Assembly (NCBI GenBank): GCA_963822825.1
Contig: CAWGIW010000011.1
Location: 62,001-126,000 of the forward strand
Origin: JAWWPY01 sp963822825
GTDB taxonomy: Bacteria; Actinomycetota; Actinomycetes; Streptosporangiales; Streptosporangiaceae
Direction of reading: 5' to 3'
DNA length: 64,000 nt
Below the pieces are notes generated by a model. That model made no database searches. It saw only the letters and a program-made list of their open reading frames with translations, and was not told the DNA's origin. Positions within the stretch are counted from its first letter, which is position 1, and each line of letters starts with the position of its first letter. Both the position numbers and the translations under genes were made by a program. This document shows, one piece after another, positions 35,773-47,448 of the stretch.

Positions 35773-36339
35773 GTGACGCTCGACCGGACGGGGAACCTGC
35801 TCGGTGCCCTGGCCCAGGTCATCGCGGACCGGACGGCCGACGCCGTGGACGAGGCGGCCGGCAGCTCGCCGTCGGCCGCCGCGGCCCTGTCCGCGCTGCT
35901 GCACTTCCTGGACGCGCCGTCGGTGGACCTGCTCCGCCAGGTACTCGGCCTCACCTCCTCGGGCACAGTGCGGCTGGTCAACCGGCTGGAGGAGGCCGGC
36001 TACGTCCGGCGGGGCCCAGGACAGGACGGGCGTTCCACCTCGGTGACCCTCACCGCGGCGGGGCGGCGGGCGGCGCATCGGGTTTCCGCTGCCCGGGCCG
36101 GCGTGCTGAGCGAGTCGCTGGGCGGGCTGTCGGCGGCCGAGCGCGACGAGCTCGAGTCACTGATCGGCGTGGTGCTCGCCGGGCTGGTCCGCGGACCAGG
36201 CGCCGTGCGCTGGCTATGCCGGATGTGCGACACCGACGTGTGCGGGCGCGAGGAAGGAAAGTGCCCGGTAGCCAACGCAGCCCGCGACCGGTACCTCCCC
36301 CATCCGCCCACACCCGGGCCACCCCCCACCCCCGCCTAG
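35773..36339 (+). CDS. MarR family regulator with C-terminal cysteine cluster
   Basis: The winged-helix core (about residues 35-110) reads LLHFLDAPSVDLLRQVLGLT, SSGTVRLVNRLEEAGYVRR and GRSTSVTLTAAGRRAAHRV. A C-terminal extension carries four cysteines in LCRMCDTDVCGREEGKCPV, a likely metal or redox site seen in a subgroup of actinomycete MarR proteins. GTG 35773 follows the DUF3224 gene closely. It may sense oxidants or metal and control this small operon. The ligand is unknown. Confidence 0.85.
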   Translation: MTLDRTGNLLGALAQVIADRTADAVDEAAGSSPSAAAALSALLHFLDAPSVDLLRQVLGLTSSGTVRLVNRLEEAGYVRRGPGQDGRSTSVTLTAAGRRAAHRVSAARAGVLSESLGGLSAAERDELESLIGVVLAGLVRGPGAVRWLCRMCDTDVCGREEGKCPVANAARDRYLPHPPTPGPPPTPA

Positions 36340-36569
36340 CCACACCGCCTCAGCCACACCCACACTCCGCCCCCCACCCAAACTCCCCGCCCCACCCGCA
36401 CCGCCGCAGCCCACCCGAATCGGCCGACCGATTCCCATCGAGCGCGGGCGCCGTATCCAGCCATGGAGGTCTTATCACGCGCTAGGCGCTAGGCGAAGAC
36501 GAACTGGGACAAACTATTCGTGATCATGGTCGTAACGCGTGAGAACTCATGGTCACCCGACGGCCACCC

Positions 36570-37796
36570 CTACGGGAGGCGGGAGCGCTCCCAGGCTCGG
36601 ACCCGGTCGCGGTAGCGGCGGGCGGCGGCACGCAGCTCGAGTTCCGGGTCGATATCGGCTGCGCGGGCCCTCCCCACCAGGACGAACAGCTCAGACCCGA
36701 TATCCCCGCCCTTGTCAGCACCGCCCTTGTCAGCACCGCCCTTGTCAGCACCGCCCTCGTCAGCACCGCCCTCGTCAGGACCGCCCTCGTCAGGACCGCC
36801 GGCGTGAGAACCAGGCTCGTCGGCCAGTTCGGCCGGCGCACCGGCCCGCTCAGCACGGCGCTGCAACTGGGCCGCCAAGGCGAGCGCGGGCTGGCCGAAC
36901 GGCACGCTGTCCAGCGCGGAGGTTGGGCGGCCAGCGGCGGACTCCCGTTCTGCGGCCTTGATCGAATCCCAGTTACGTTTCACCTCGTCCGCACCTGAGA
37001 CGGTCACGTCGGAGAAGACGTGCGGGTGCCTGCGGACTAGCTTGCTCACGATGCCGTCCGCGACATCGTCCACGGTGTAGCCGGTACCGTCGGACCGCTC
37101 GGCCGCTACCCGTGCGTGGAACATCACCTGGAGCAGGACATCGCCCAATTCCTCCCGCAAGGCGCCGGCGTCGCCGCTCTCCAGGGCCTCCAGGGCCTCG
37201 TAGGACTCCTCCAGCAGATGCGGCGCCAGCGAATCATGAGTCTGCCTGGCGTCCCAGGGACACGCGGTGCGCAGCGTGTCCATGACCGCCACGAGCCGCA
37301 GCAGGTGCCCGCCCGGCAGGTCCAGCGAGCCGTACAGGACGTCCACCGCGCCGCCGGCAGATCTGGACGGCCCCAGCTCGTCCAGGGCCTTGGCCAGCGC
37401 CTCAGGGGCGCCGCCGGGGGGGTCAGGGGGCCCGGCTACCGCGCCGGGATCGCACAGCCAGACCACGGTGCCGGGCACGGTCGCGGCGGCTTCGGCCAGG
37501 AGCGGAGCCAGCCCGGCCGACGCCGTCTGGGCACCCGCCGTCTGGGCACCCGCCGTCTGGGCACCCGCCGTCTGGGCACCCGCCGTCTGGGCGCCCGCCG
37601 TCTGGGCACCCGCCGTCTGGGCACCCGGCAGCAGTTGCCAGCTGATCCCTGCCTCGTCCAGGGCGGGCAGCAGCGGATGATCCTCCGAGCCCGCGAGCAC
37701 CCGGGAGGCCCCGGCCAGCACCTGCCACGCCGGCCAGGACAGCAGCCCGGCCCGGACCGTGGCCGAGGTGCCGAGCAGCACCAGCCGGTCGCTCAC
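36570..37796 (-). CDS. mazG: MazG nucleotide pyrophosphohydrolase with two repeat inserts
   Basis: MazG hydrolyses (d)NTPs to monophosphates and pyrophosphate. The 408-residue protein has the alpha-helical metal motif LLEESYEALEALESGD, then LREELGDVLLQVMFHARVA (the EExxE and ExxD acidic residues), preceded by CPWDARQTHDSLAPHL. Two additions are built by 15-nt repeats: AGAQT repeated seven times at about residues 57-92, and GGPDE/GGADK-type units at about residues 332-362. They flank the catalytic region without changing frame. GTG 37796 follows GAGGG. It lies between the SurA-like gene and the enolase cluster as in relatives. Confidence 0.92.
   Translation of the reverse strand: MSDRLVLLGTSATVRAGLLSWPAWQVLAGASRVLAGSEDHPLLPALDEAGISWQLLPGAQTAGAQTAGAQTAGAQTAGAQTAGAQTAGAQTASAGLAPLLAEAAATVPGTVVWLCDPGAVAGPPDPPGGAPEALAKALDELGPSRSAGGAVDVLYGSLDLPGGHLLRLVAVMDTLRTACPWDARQTHDSLAPHLLEESYEALEALESGDAGALREELGDVLLQVMFHARVAAERSDGTGYTVDDVADGIVSKLVRRHPHVFSDVTVSGADEVKRNWDSIKAAERESAAGRPTSALDSVPFGQPALALAAQLQRRAERAGAPAELADEPGSHAGGPDEGGPDEGGADEGGADKGGADKGGADKGGDIGSELFVLVGRARAADIDPELELRAAARRYRDRVRAWERSRLP
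36709..36800. repeat. 15-nt repeat array near the mazG 3' end
   Basis: About six units of CCTTGTCAGCACCGC, later varying to CCTCGTCAGGACCGC, run through the 3' part of mazG in frame and encode GGADK/GGPDE-type pentapeptides. Confidence 0.9.
37521..37625. repeat. 15-nt repeat array (7 units) near the mazG 5' end
   Basis: Seven almost identical units of CGCCGTCTGGGCACC occur every 15 nt from 37521 (one has a G for A change). They encode the AGAQT repeats of MazG. Confidence 0.95.
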
Positions 37797-37821
37797 CAGC
37801 GCCCTCGCCTGACGGCTGTCA

Positions 37822-37882
37822 GCCTCAGCATGACGGGGACCGCTCCGGCGCGGCGGGCAGCGGCCTCAGCATGACGGGGAGA
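37822..37882. repeat. Direct repeat between mazG and the SurA-like gene
   Basis: GCCTCAGCATGACGGGGA occurs twice, about 42 nt apart, in the gap between the mazG start and the end of the SurA-like gene; the second copy covers the latter's stop codon. Confidence 0.7.
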
Positions 37883-38585
37883 GCTCTGGCGCGGCCGTCC
37901 CGGTCGGCCGCGGCGACGGGGCTCCTTCCGGAGCCGACAGGGTGTTGGCGTCCGCGATGACCGAGATCGCGCTGTAGTTGAGCCTGCCGAACTGCGGGTT
38001 GACCTTGATGGCCAGGCTCTTGGCGGCCCGGCACTGGGCTGCGTCGTACTGCGCGCTCAGCTCTTGCAGGACCGTCGAGGCCGTCGCCGACGTCGGCAGC
38101 TTCCCGCCGTTCAGCCGCCGCACCAGCTGATCCTCGATCGCCTGGTACCGGCCAAGCTCCGCAAGCTGGTCGGGCGGGAGGCCGTTGGCGACGGCGAGGT
38201 CCGTCAGGCTGGCACCGCTCTGCTTGGCCTGCGCGGATGCCGATGTGAGCGCTTGCTGGCTTTCCGCGCTGGTCACGGTGATTCCCTCCCGGGCCGCGAG
38301 CTGCTCCTGGACGCGGAACCTGAGCAGCCAGCTGAGCACCTCCTGGGGCATCGCGGACGCGGCGAACTGCAGCTGGATCTTGCCCTTGCCCGCCTGGTAG
38401 GCCGTATTGAGGTTGCTCACCTCGGCGGTGAGGGTCGCGGTCGAGATCTGCTTGTCACCCGCGATCGCGGCCGCACCCATCGTGACGGAGCCGCAGGCGG
38501 TGAGCGCGACGGCCGCGGCCAGCGCGGCCGCGGCCATTGCGATCGGGGTGATCGAGGTGCGGAACACGACGGCGTCCCTTCTCAT
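37866..38585 (-). CDS. SurA N-terminal domain lipoprotein
   Basis: The protein has 239 residues. A signal peptide with lipobox (AAALAAAVALTACGS) makes it a membrane-anchored lipoprotein on the outer face. GDKQISTATLTAEVSNLNTA, MPQEVLSWLLRFRVQEQLAAR and GITVTSAESQQAL recall the SurA N-terminal chaperone domain. No parvulin isomerase domain follows, so only the chaperone part is present. It sits between mfd and mazG, the usual place in actinomycetes. GTG 38567, preceded by AAGGGA, may be the true start. Confidence 0.82.
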   Translation of the reverse strand: MRRDAVVFRTSITPIAMAAAALAAAVALTACGSVTMGAAAIAGDKQISTATLTAEVSNLNTAYQAGKGKIQLQFAASAMPQEVLSWLLRFRVQEQLAAREGITVTSAESQQALTSASAQAKQSGASLTDLAVANGLPPDQLAELGRYQAIEDQLVRRLNGGKLPTSATASTVLQELSAQYDAAQCRAAKSLAIKVNPQFGRLNYSAISVIADANTLSAPEGAPSPRPTGTAAPELSPSC

Positions 38586-38620
38586 GCCTCTGTTCTCATG
38601 CGTCTGTCCTGGGGACGCGC

Positions 38621-42257
<3,637 letters not shown>

Positions 42258-42431
42258 GGTGTCCTTGACTAGGCAGCACGAAGGCCCGCGCTGAGTGGGG
42301 ATGGCCGTTTCCGGCCGGGGCGCGGGACATATCCAGCTTACGGTCTGGCTGAGGTAGACCAGGCCCGGGTGAGCCTTCGGTATGGCCAAGATGTAACACC
42401 GAGAGTATTCGGAGGGCTACGCTATGGATCC

Positions 42432-43538
42432 GTGACATCGGCAGGCGGTGTTCGGGAGAGCGGCAGGCAGCCGAACACAGACAGGCAGGCAGTCGGCAGG
42501 CACGCGGCTACCCGCAGGCGGGCGGCCCCCCGCGGCCAGGCAGTCCCCGGCAGCCAGGCAGTCCCCGGCAGCCAGGCAGTCCCCGGCAGCCAGGCAGTCC
42601 CCGGCAGCCAGGCAGTCCCCGGCAGCCAGGCAGTCTCCGGTTGGCCAGCGGTACCCGACGGTCGGCTGGCCGGTATCCCTATCCAGGCCAGCGGCGTCCA
42701 GGCCGACCGGGTCCCGGCCAGCCGCGCTCAGGCCAGCGGCGTCCAGGCCAGCCAGGGCCGAGCCGGCGAGCGTCAGGAGACGCTGGTCAGCGAGCGCCTG
42801 ACGAGCCTGGCCGCCCCGCCGGAAGCTGACCTGTTCACGCGCAGCGTCCGGCAGTACGTATCCGGGCGTTCCGGGCGCCAGATCGCGGTGCTGCTCGCCG
42901 GCGCGGCCACGGCTCCCAGTGATCTGGGCGCCGACAAGCTGCGCCGCCGCGGCGCCGACATCACCGTGAGCCTCATCGATGACGGCGAGCCGGTCACCAG
43001 GTCCGCCGTGTCCGCCCAGGCTAGACTGGACCATTGCGTGCTCGGCGACCTGCGGGCCGCTCCACTGCCGCCCAGGTCCTTCGACATCGTGCAGTGCGTC
43101 CGGCTACTGGACCGGATCAGCCATGCCGAGCTAGTACTCGACCGCCTGGTCGCGGCGATCAAGCCGGGGGGCCTGCTGCTGCTGCAGATCAGCGACCGGG
43201 ATTGCGCGGCCGGATTCCTCGATCGTCTGCTGCCCAGGCGGTCGAGGCGGCTGCTCTGGCGCACCTGCCAACCCGGCACGCCGGGGCCCTATCCCGCCAT
43301 CTACGAGCCGCTGACATCGGTCCAGGGCGTCCAGGACTATGCCCGGCTGCGCGGCCTGGTGATAGCGGAACGTCAGGCGCGGGCCGGCCAGGCCAGCGGC
43401 CACGCGGGCCTGCCGGGCTGGTACCTGGTGGCCCAGCGGCTGGTGGCCCGCCTGTCACGTGGTCGCCTGACCAACGCCCACGAGGAAGTGCTGTATGTGA
43501 TGCGCAAGCCCGAGGACCGTTTCGCCCGCCTGCTCTGA
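42432..43538 (+). CDS. SAM-dependent methyltransferase-like protein with repeat N-terminus
   Basis: The C-terminal part (about residues 120-300) has a class I methyltransferase-like fold: RQIAVLLAGAATAPSDLGAD, LDHCVLGDLRAAPLPPRSFD, IVQCVRLLDRISHAELVLD and AIKPGGLLLLQISDRD. The substrate is unknown. The N-terminus is low complexity and contains six GSQAVP-type repeats at about residues 35-70 from an 18-nt array. GTG 42432 is a plausible start; GTG 42369 is another. A tiny ATGGATCCGTGA reading frame with a good GGAGGG site overlaps the 42432 start and may couple translation. Confidence 0.7.
   Translation: MTSAGGVRESGRQPNTDRQAVGRHAATRRRAAPRGQAVPGSQAVPGSQAVPGSQAVPGSQAVPGSQAVSGWPAVPDGRLAGIPIQASGVQADRVPASRAQASGVQASQGRAGERQETLVSERLTSLAAPPEADLFTRSVRQYVSGRSGRQIAVLLAGAATAPSDLGADKLRRRGADITVSLIDDGEPVTRSAVSAQARLDHCVLGDLRAAPLPPRSFDIVQCVRLLDRISHAELVLDRLVAAIKPGGLLLLQISDRDCAAGFLDRLLPRRSRRLLWRTCQPGTPGPYPAIYEPLTSVQGVQDYARLRGLVIAERQARAGQASGHAGLPGWYLVAQRLVARLSRGRLTNAHEEVLYVMRKPEDRFARLL
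42535..42642. repeat. 18-nt tandem repeat (about 6 units)
   Basis: Units of CAGTCCCCGGCAGCCAGG start at 42541 and repeat every 18 nt to about 42642. They are in frame and encode the GSQAVP repeats of the methyltransferase-like protein. Confidence 0.95.
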
Positions 43539-43743
43539 GACCTTCCGGGCTGGCCGCCGCATCCGGTCGGCCAGACTCCCCCCGTACGCCCGGGCCGCCA
43601 CGGCCGGGGCGGGTGACCTGCCCGTGCGGAGGCCGTCTCGCCCGGGCGGGACCGCCCGTGTAGCCTCAGGCATGCCCTGGGGGGCCGTACTCGTGACCTT
43701 GGGCGGCCCATGAGCGGGCCCGCCGTTCGGGACGGAGGTGAAC

Positions 43744-45342
43744 GTGACCGCTGCAGCGCCTGCTGGGCTGTCCGCGGAATTCGCGAGCCTGCCGTCCCTG
43801 ACCCTGAACGAAGGCCAGCTCGGAGATCTGGAATTGCTCCTGACCGGAGCGTTCGCCCCACTGACTGGGTTCATGTCCGGGGCGGACGTGGCCTCCGTCA
43901 CCGAGCGGGGCACGCTCCCCGATGGGACTCCCTGGCCCGCTGCGGTAACCCTCGACGTGCCGGCCGAGGCCGTGCCACCGGACGTGGCCCGGGTCCTGCT
44001 CAATGACCCCGAGGGCACGCCACTCGCGGTCCTGGACATCACCGAGCGGCTCGCTGTGGGGTGGGCCAGCGAACGGCCGCAGGGACGCGGCGGGCGGCAT
44101 GCGGCCGAGGCGGGCCTGGTCCGGCTCAGCGGTCCGGTAACCGCGTGCCAGCCGCCCGAGCATGGCCCGTTCCGGCATCTGCGGCGTCCCCCAGCCGACG
44201 TGCGCGCGGAATTCGCCGGCGGCCCGGTGCTCGGCTACGTCACCCGGGGCCCGCTGCACGGCCGCCAGATAGGCCAGCTCCGGCACGCCGCTGGCCAATT
44301 GAAGGCCCGGCTTCTGCTGCTTCCGCTGGTGGCCGGCCCGGCAGACCTGGTGCTGCGGCCCGACGCCCTGGTCCGGACCGTCCGCGCCGCCGCCCGGCAC
44401 CTCCCCCCCGGCACGGTGGTGATTCCGGTCCCACTCGCTCCCCGCGCCGACGCCCGGGACGAAGTGGCGCTGCGCGCGGCTGTCGCCGCCGCGTACGGCG
44501 CGACGCACCTGCTCATTGACGCGCCGGACCCAGGAGCCGGCCGAAGCGCCGAGGACGCCGAGGCGCGTCCGGCGACGGCCATCCCGGTTCTCCCCGCGGG
44601 CGACTGGGCCTACGATCCGGTGGCCGAGGTGTGGCGGCCGCTGGCGCTTATCGAGGCAGGCACGGAACGGGCCGACCTGGCCTCAGGTGAGCTCGAGGAC
44701 CTCCTCGACCGCGGCGAGGAGGTGCCGGCCTGGTTCACGCCGGCCGCCGTGGGGCAGGAACTGCGCCGGGCCCGGCCACCGCGCAGCGCACGCGGCCTGG
44801 TTATCTTCCTGACCGGGCTGTCCGGTTCGGGCAAGTCCACCATCGCGAGAGCCTTGCGTGACGCGGTCAGCGAGCGGGCCGACCGGACCGTGTCACTGCT
44901 CGACGGGGACCTGGTCAGGTCGCTGCTGTCGGCCGGGCTGACGTTCTCCCGCGCGGACCGCGACCTGAACATCGCCCGGATCGGGTACGTCGCCACCGAG
45001 GTCGCGAGGCATGGCGGTATCGCGATCTGCGCGCCGATCGCTCCGTACGCCGCGGCCCGGGCCCAGGTCCGCGCCGCGGTCAGGGAAGTCGGGGATTTCC
45101 TGCTGGTCTACGTGGCCACGCCCGCCGACGTGTGCGAGGCCCGGGACAGAAAGGGTCTGTACGTCAAGGCCCGGGCGGGGCTCATCGAGCATTTCACCGG
45201 CGTCTCGGACCCCTATGAGGAGCCCACCGACGCGGACCTGGTCATCGACACGTCGACGATGACCCTGCAGGAGTCAGTGAACTCCGTCCTGAGCCTGCTG
45301 ACGGCCGGTGGCTGGCTCCCCCCCAACCAAGACAACGAATAA
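43744..45342 (+). CDS. cysC: Sulfurylase-like/APS kinase fusion (CysC domain intact)
   Basis: The C-terminal third is an adenylyl-sulfate kinase: FLTGLSGSGKSTIARALRD (P-loop), LLDGDLVRSLLSAGLTF, DLNIARIGYVATEVARHGG and RDRKGLYVKARAG. It would phosphorylate APS to PAPS. The N-terminal two-thirds resembles ATP sulfurylase (GAFAPLTGFMSGADV, GTPWPAAVTLDVP), but the ATP-binding RNPxHxxH motif appears as TRGPLHGRQIGQLRH and the GRDHAG motif as DAPDPGAGR. The sulfurylase site is probably inactive or altered. GTG 43744 has GGAGG 6 nt upstream. A strong terminator follows. This is a bifunctional layout with one probably degenerate half. Confidence 0.85.
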   Translation: MTAAAPAGLSAEFASLPSLTLNEGQLGDLELLLTGAFAPLTGFMSGADVASVTERGTLPDGTPWPAAVTLDVPAEAVPPDVARVLLNDPEGTPLAVLDITERLAVGWASERPQGRGGRHAAEAGLVRLSGPVTACQPPEHGPFRHLRRPPADVRAEFAGGPVLGYVTRGPLHGRQIGQLRHAAGQLKARLLLLPLVAGPADLVLRPDALVRTVRAAARHLPPGTVVIPVPLAPRADARDEVALRAAVAAAYGATHLLIDAPDPGAGRSAEDAEARPATAIPVLPAGDWAYDPVAEVWRPLALIEAGTERADLASGELEDLLDRGEEVPAWFTPAAVGQELRRARPPRSARGLVIFLTGLSGSGKSTIARALRDAVSERADRTVSLLDGDLVRSLLSAGLTFSRADRDLNIARIGYVATEVARHGGIAICAPIAPYAAARAQVRAAVREVGDFLLVYVATPADVCEARDRKGLYVKARAGLIEHFTGVSDPYEEPTDADLVIDTSTMTLQESVNSVLSLLTAGGWLPPNQDNE

Positions 45343-45388
45343 CCCCCACCCCCCGCCGCCCCCCGGCTAGGTGTGGATAGTCGTTATT

Positions 45389-45427
45389 GGTGAACTTTTC
45401 TGCCCTTCGGGGGGCAAAAAAGTTCAC
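45389..45427. terminator. Strong bidirectional terminator (UUCG tetraloop)
   Basis: GGTGAACTTTTCTGCCC pairs with GGGGCAAAAAAGTTCACC around a TTCG loop, giving a long stem with one mismatch and T/A tracts on both sides. It lies between convergent cysC and DUF4229 genes and includes the DUF4229 stop codon. Confidence 0.9.
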
Positions 45428-45687
45428 CGCTCTTCGTTTTCCACAGTCACGTCGTCCTCGGCGCGGGCACCCGCGTCGAGGCGGCTGCGGAATCCGCGGA
45501 TGCGCCCAGTGAACGCCGCCGACATGGCGTCCCGCTGCTTTGACAGCACGACGAAGCTGACGATCCCGCTCACCAGCAGCGCCAAGGCAATCAGCAGCAA
45601 GCTCCGGGCGCCGACCACGTAGAGCACGCCCATGGCGGCCACGAAAAGCAGGATCCGGGCGGATGTGTAAGCGAGGGCTGACCGCAT
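45424..45687 (-). CDS. DUF4229 small membrane protein
   Basis: This 87-residue protein has two hydrophobic segments (ARILLFVAAMGVLYVVGA and LLLIALALLVSGIVSFVVLS) and a charged tail (RIRGFRSRLDAGARAEDDVTVENEER). The layout and KQRDAMSAA segment match DUF4229, an actinobacterial membrane family of unknown role. Its stop codon lies in the terminator shared with cysC. It is downstream of the threonine/serine dehydratase gene. Confidence 0.82.
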   Translation of the reverse strand: MRSALAYTSARILLFVAAMGVLYVVGARSLLLIALALLVSGIVSFVVLSKQRDAMSAAFTGRIRGFRSRLDAGARAEDDVTVENEER

Positions 45688-45748
45688 AACTCCCCCAGCC
45701 TACTGAACCGTTCATCCCGAACCACCGGGCCTCCTGAACCAGGCCTAC

Positions 45749-46729
45749 TCAACCGTGACTGCCCGGCGCGGCCGTCAGGATGCCGGCGAGCAAGGCGGGA
45801 TCGATGTTCCCCCCGGACAGCACGGCGACCCGCGTCCCGGCGGCGGGCAGTTCCCGTTCCCGCAGCAGGCATGCCGCCACGGCCACCGCCCCGCCCGGCT
45901 CAGCGACCAGGCGCGCTTCCAGCGCCAGCCGCCGGACCGCTTCACGAATCTCGTCCTCGGTGACCGTGACGATGTCGTCCACGTAGCTGAGCATGTGCCG
46001 CAGCGGGAGGGCGCCCACCTGGTCAGCGCGAAGGGCATCGGCGATCGTCCGTTGCGTGTCATCCGCGGCCCAGGCGACCTGCCTGCCCAGGCGCAGCGAG
46101 TCGCGGGCGTCAGCGGCCAGTTCGGGCTCCACGCCGATGATGGCCGCGCTGGGGCAGAACTCCCGGATCGCGGCGGATATACCGGAGATCAGGCCCCCGC
46201 CGCCGACCGGGACGACAACCAGGTCGGCCTCGGCGCAGTCGGCGGCGATCTCGAGGCCGACCGTGCCCTGCCCGGCGATGACCACACGGTCGTCGAAGGG
46301 CGGAATGATCGTGTAGCCGTGCCGGGCGACCAGTTCCTCGGTGGCCGCGACCCGCGCCGCCAGACCCGGCCGCGATATCACGATCTCGGCGCCGTGCGCC
46401 CGCGCCGCGTCGACCTTGATCCGCGGCGCGTTGTCCGGGATCACTACCACCGCAGGCACCTTCAGCAGGGCCGCCGCATAGGCGACGGCTTGCGCGTGAT
46501 TTCCGCTCGAATGCGCCACCACACCGCGCCGCGCTACGGCGGGCGGCAGGGCGCTGATCGCCGCGTACGCGCCCCGCAGCTTGAACGCGCCAGTGGGCTG
46601 CAACGACTCCGGCTTGATAAGCAACCTGGGCGTGACGCGGGGGAACGGCACCAGCGGAGTGCGCACGATCACTCCGTCGAGGCGGGCCGCTGCTGACCGG
46701 ATCTCGTCAACCGACACCAGCCGCTGCAC
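45749..46729 (-). CDS. Threonine/serine dehydratase (fold-type II PLP enzyme)
   Basis: The 326-residue enzyme has the PLP lysine in GAFKLRGAYAAISALPP, SSGNHAQAVAYAAALLKVP, the glycine loop VPVGGGGLISGISAAIRE and the C-terminal VLSGGNIDPALLAGI. It lacks an ACT domain, unlike the enzyme at 14235-15449, so it resembles catabolic threonine dehydratase or serine racemase types. The reaction is deamination (or racemisation) of Thr/Ser; which one is not decidable. The ATG at 46729 is used. It lies upstream of DUF4229 on the same strand. Confidence 0.9.
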   Translation of the reverse strand: MQRLVSVDEIRSAAARLDGVIVRTPLVPFPRVTPRLLIKPESLQPTGAFKLRGAYAAISALPPAVARRGVVAHSSGNHAQAVAYAAALLKVPAVVVIPDNAPRIKVDAARAHGAEIVISRPGLAARVAATEELVARHGYTIIPPFDDRVVIAGQGTVGLEIAADCAEADLVVVPVGGGGLISGISAAIREFCPSAAIIGVEPELAADARDSLRLGRQVAWAADDTQRTIADALRADQVGALPLRHMLSYVDDIVTVTEDEIREAVRRLALEARLVAEPGGAVAVAACLLRERELPAAGTRVAVLSGGNIDPALLAGILTAAPGSHG

Positions 46730-46909
46730 GCGCCCAACCCTACGGCTGCGCGGGGCCGGATGGCGGCGGCAGGGGCTGCTAGCTGCGCTATACGGAACAC
46801 AGCTGACAGGGATTGCTACAAGTGGGTTTTCCGGAATCTAGGGCTAAAACACCTGTTTGTCGCCACACTTGGGACAGGGGTACCGACAGTGGTCTGGAGG
46901 GGAACGAGC

Positions 46910-47104
46910 GTGGATGGCAACAATGAGCGCCTCCTCACTCCCGGAGAGGTCGCCGCCCTCTTCCGAGTTGACCCGAAGACGGTTACCCGGTGGGCGGCCT
47001 CCGGCCGGATCAGCAGCATCCGCACGCCCGGGGGTCATCGGCGTTTCCGCGAATCCGAAGTGCGTGCCCTGCTGCGCGGCGACTCCGAGCCTCGCCCGCT
47101 CTAG
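46910..47104 (+). CDS. bldC: BldC-type MerR-like DNA-binding protein
   Basis: This 64-residue protein consists of one winged helix-turn-helix: LLTPGEVAALFRVDPKTVT, RWAASGRISSIRTPGGHRRF, RESEVRALLRGD. It matches BldC, which controls the onset of development in streptomycetes by cooperative binding to direct repeats. The motif spacing and length agree with BldC (about 68 residues). GTG 46910 follows GGAGGGG at a slightly long spacing. In a non-streptomycete, the regulon may differ. Confidence 0.92.
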   Translation: MDGNNERLLTPGEVAALFRVDPKTVTRWAASGRISSIRTPGGHRRFRESEVRALLRGDSEPRPL

Positions 47105-47188
47105 GTCACCCGCCGCTCTGGGAGTTATCTGGCGGCCGTGGGATGGGGAAACGGAACGTTGGGTAGGAAAGGTCTGGTCCAGGCTGGC

Positions 47189-47443
47189 CTAGCCGTTGCC
47201 ATCCCTCCTGCTGGCCAGGAATTCCGCGAACTCCCGTTGCAGAGCAGCATCCCCGTCGCGCCATCTCCGGCGGCGTTGCTCCAGTTCCTGCTCGGTCAGC
47301 GCCTGCTCAGCGAGGCGTGCGTACTCCGTATCACCCGGGCCGATCTCCACGTAGGCGTCACCGATCAACTGCCCGCGCTTGGCCAAGGCTGACTCGGGAA
47401 CCATGAGATTCCCGTTCGGAAGACGTATAACGAACATCGCCAA
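47189..47443 (-). CDS. Small hypothetical protein paired with the metallopeptidase
   Basis: The protein has 84 residues: MAMFVIRLPNGNLMVPESAL and AYVEIGPGDTEYARLAEQAL, then a charged helical tail with EQELEQRRRRWRDGD and FAEFLASRRDGNG. No signal peptide or membrane segment is visible. I do not recognise a family. It begins 5 nt after the stop of the HEIGH metallopeptidase gene, so the two are almost certainly cotranscribed. A partner, adaptor or inhibitor role is possible but unproven. Confidence 0.72.
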   Translation of the reverse strand: MAMFVIRLPNGNLMVPESALAKRGQLIGDAYVEIGPGDTEYARLAEQALTEQELEQRRRRWRDGDAALQREFAEFLASRRDGNG

Positions 47444-47448
47444 TAACT

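Noticed and set aside
36340..36569. Gene in the C-rich gap between the MarR gene and mazG
   Set aside because: Only Pro/His-rich low-complexity readings are possible; no ribosome site or motif.
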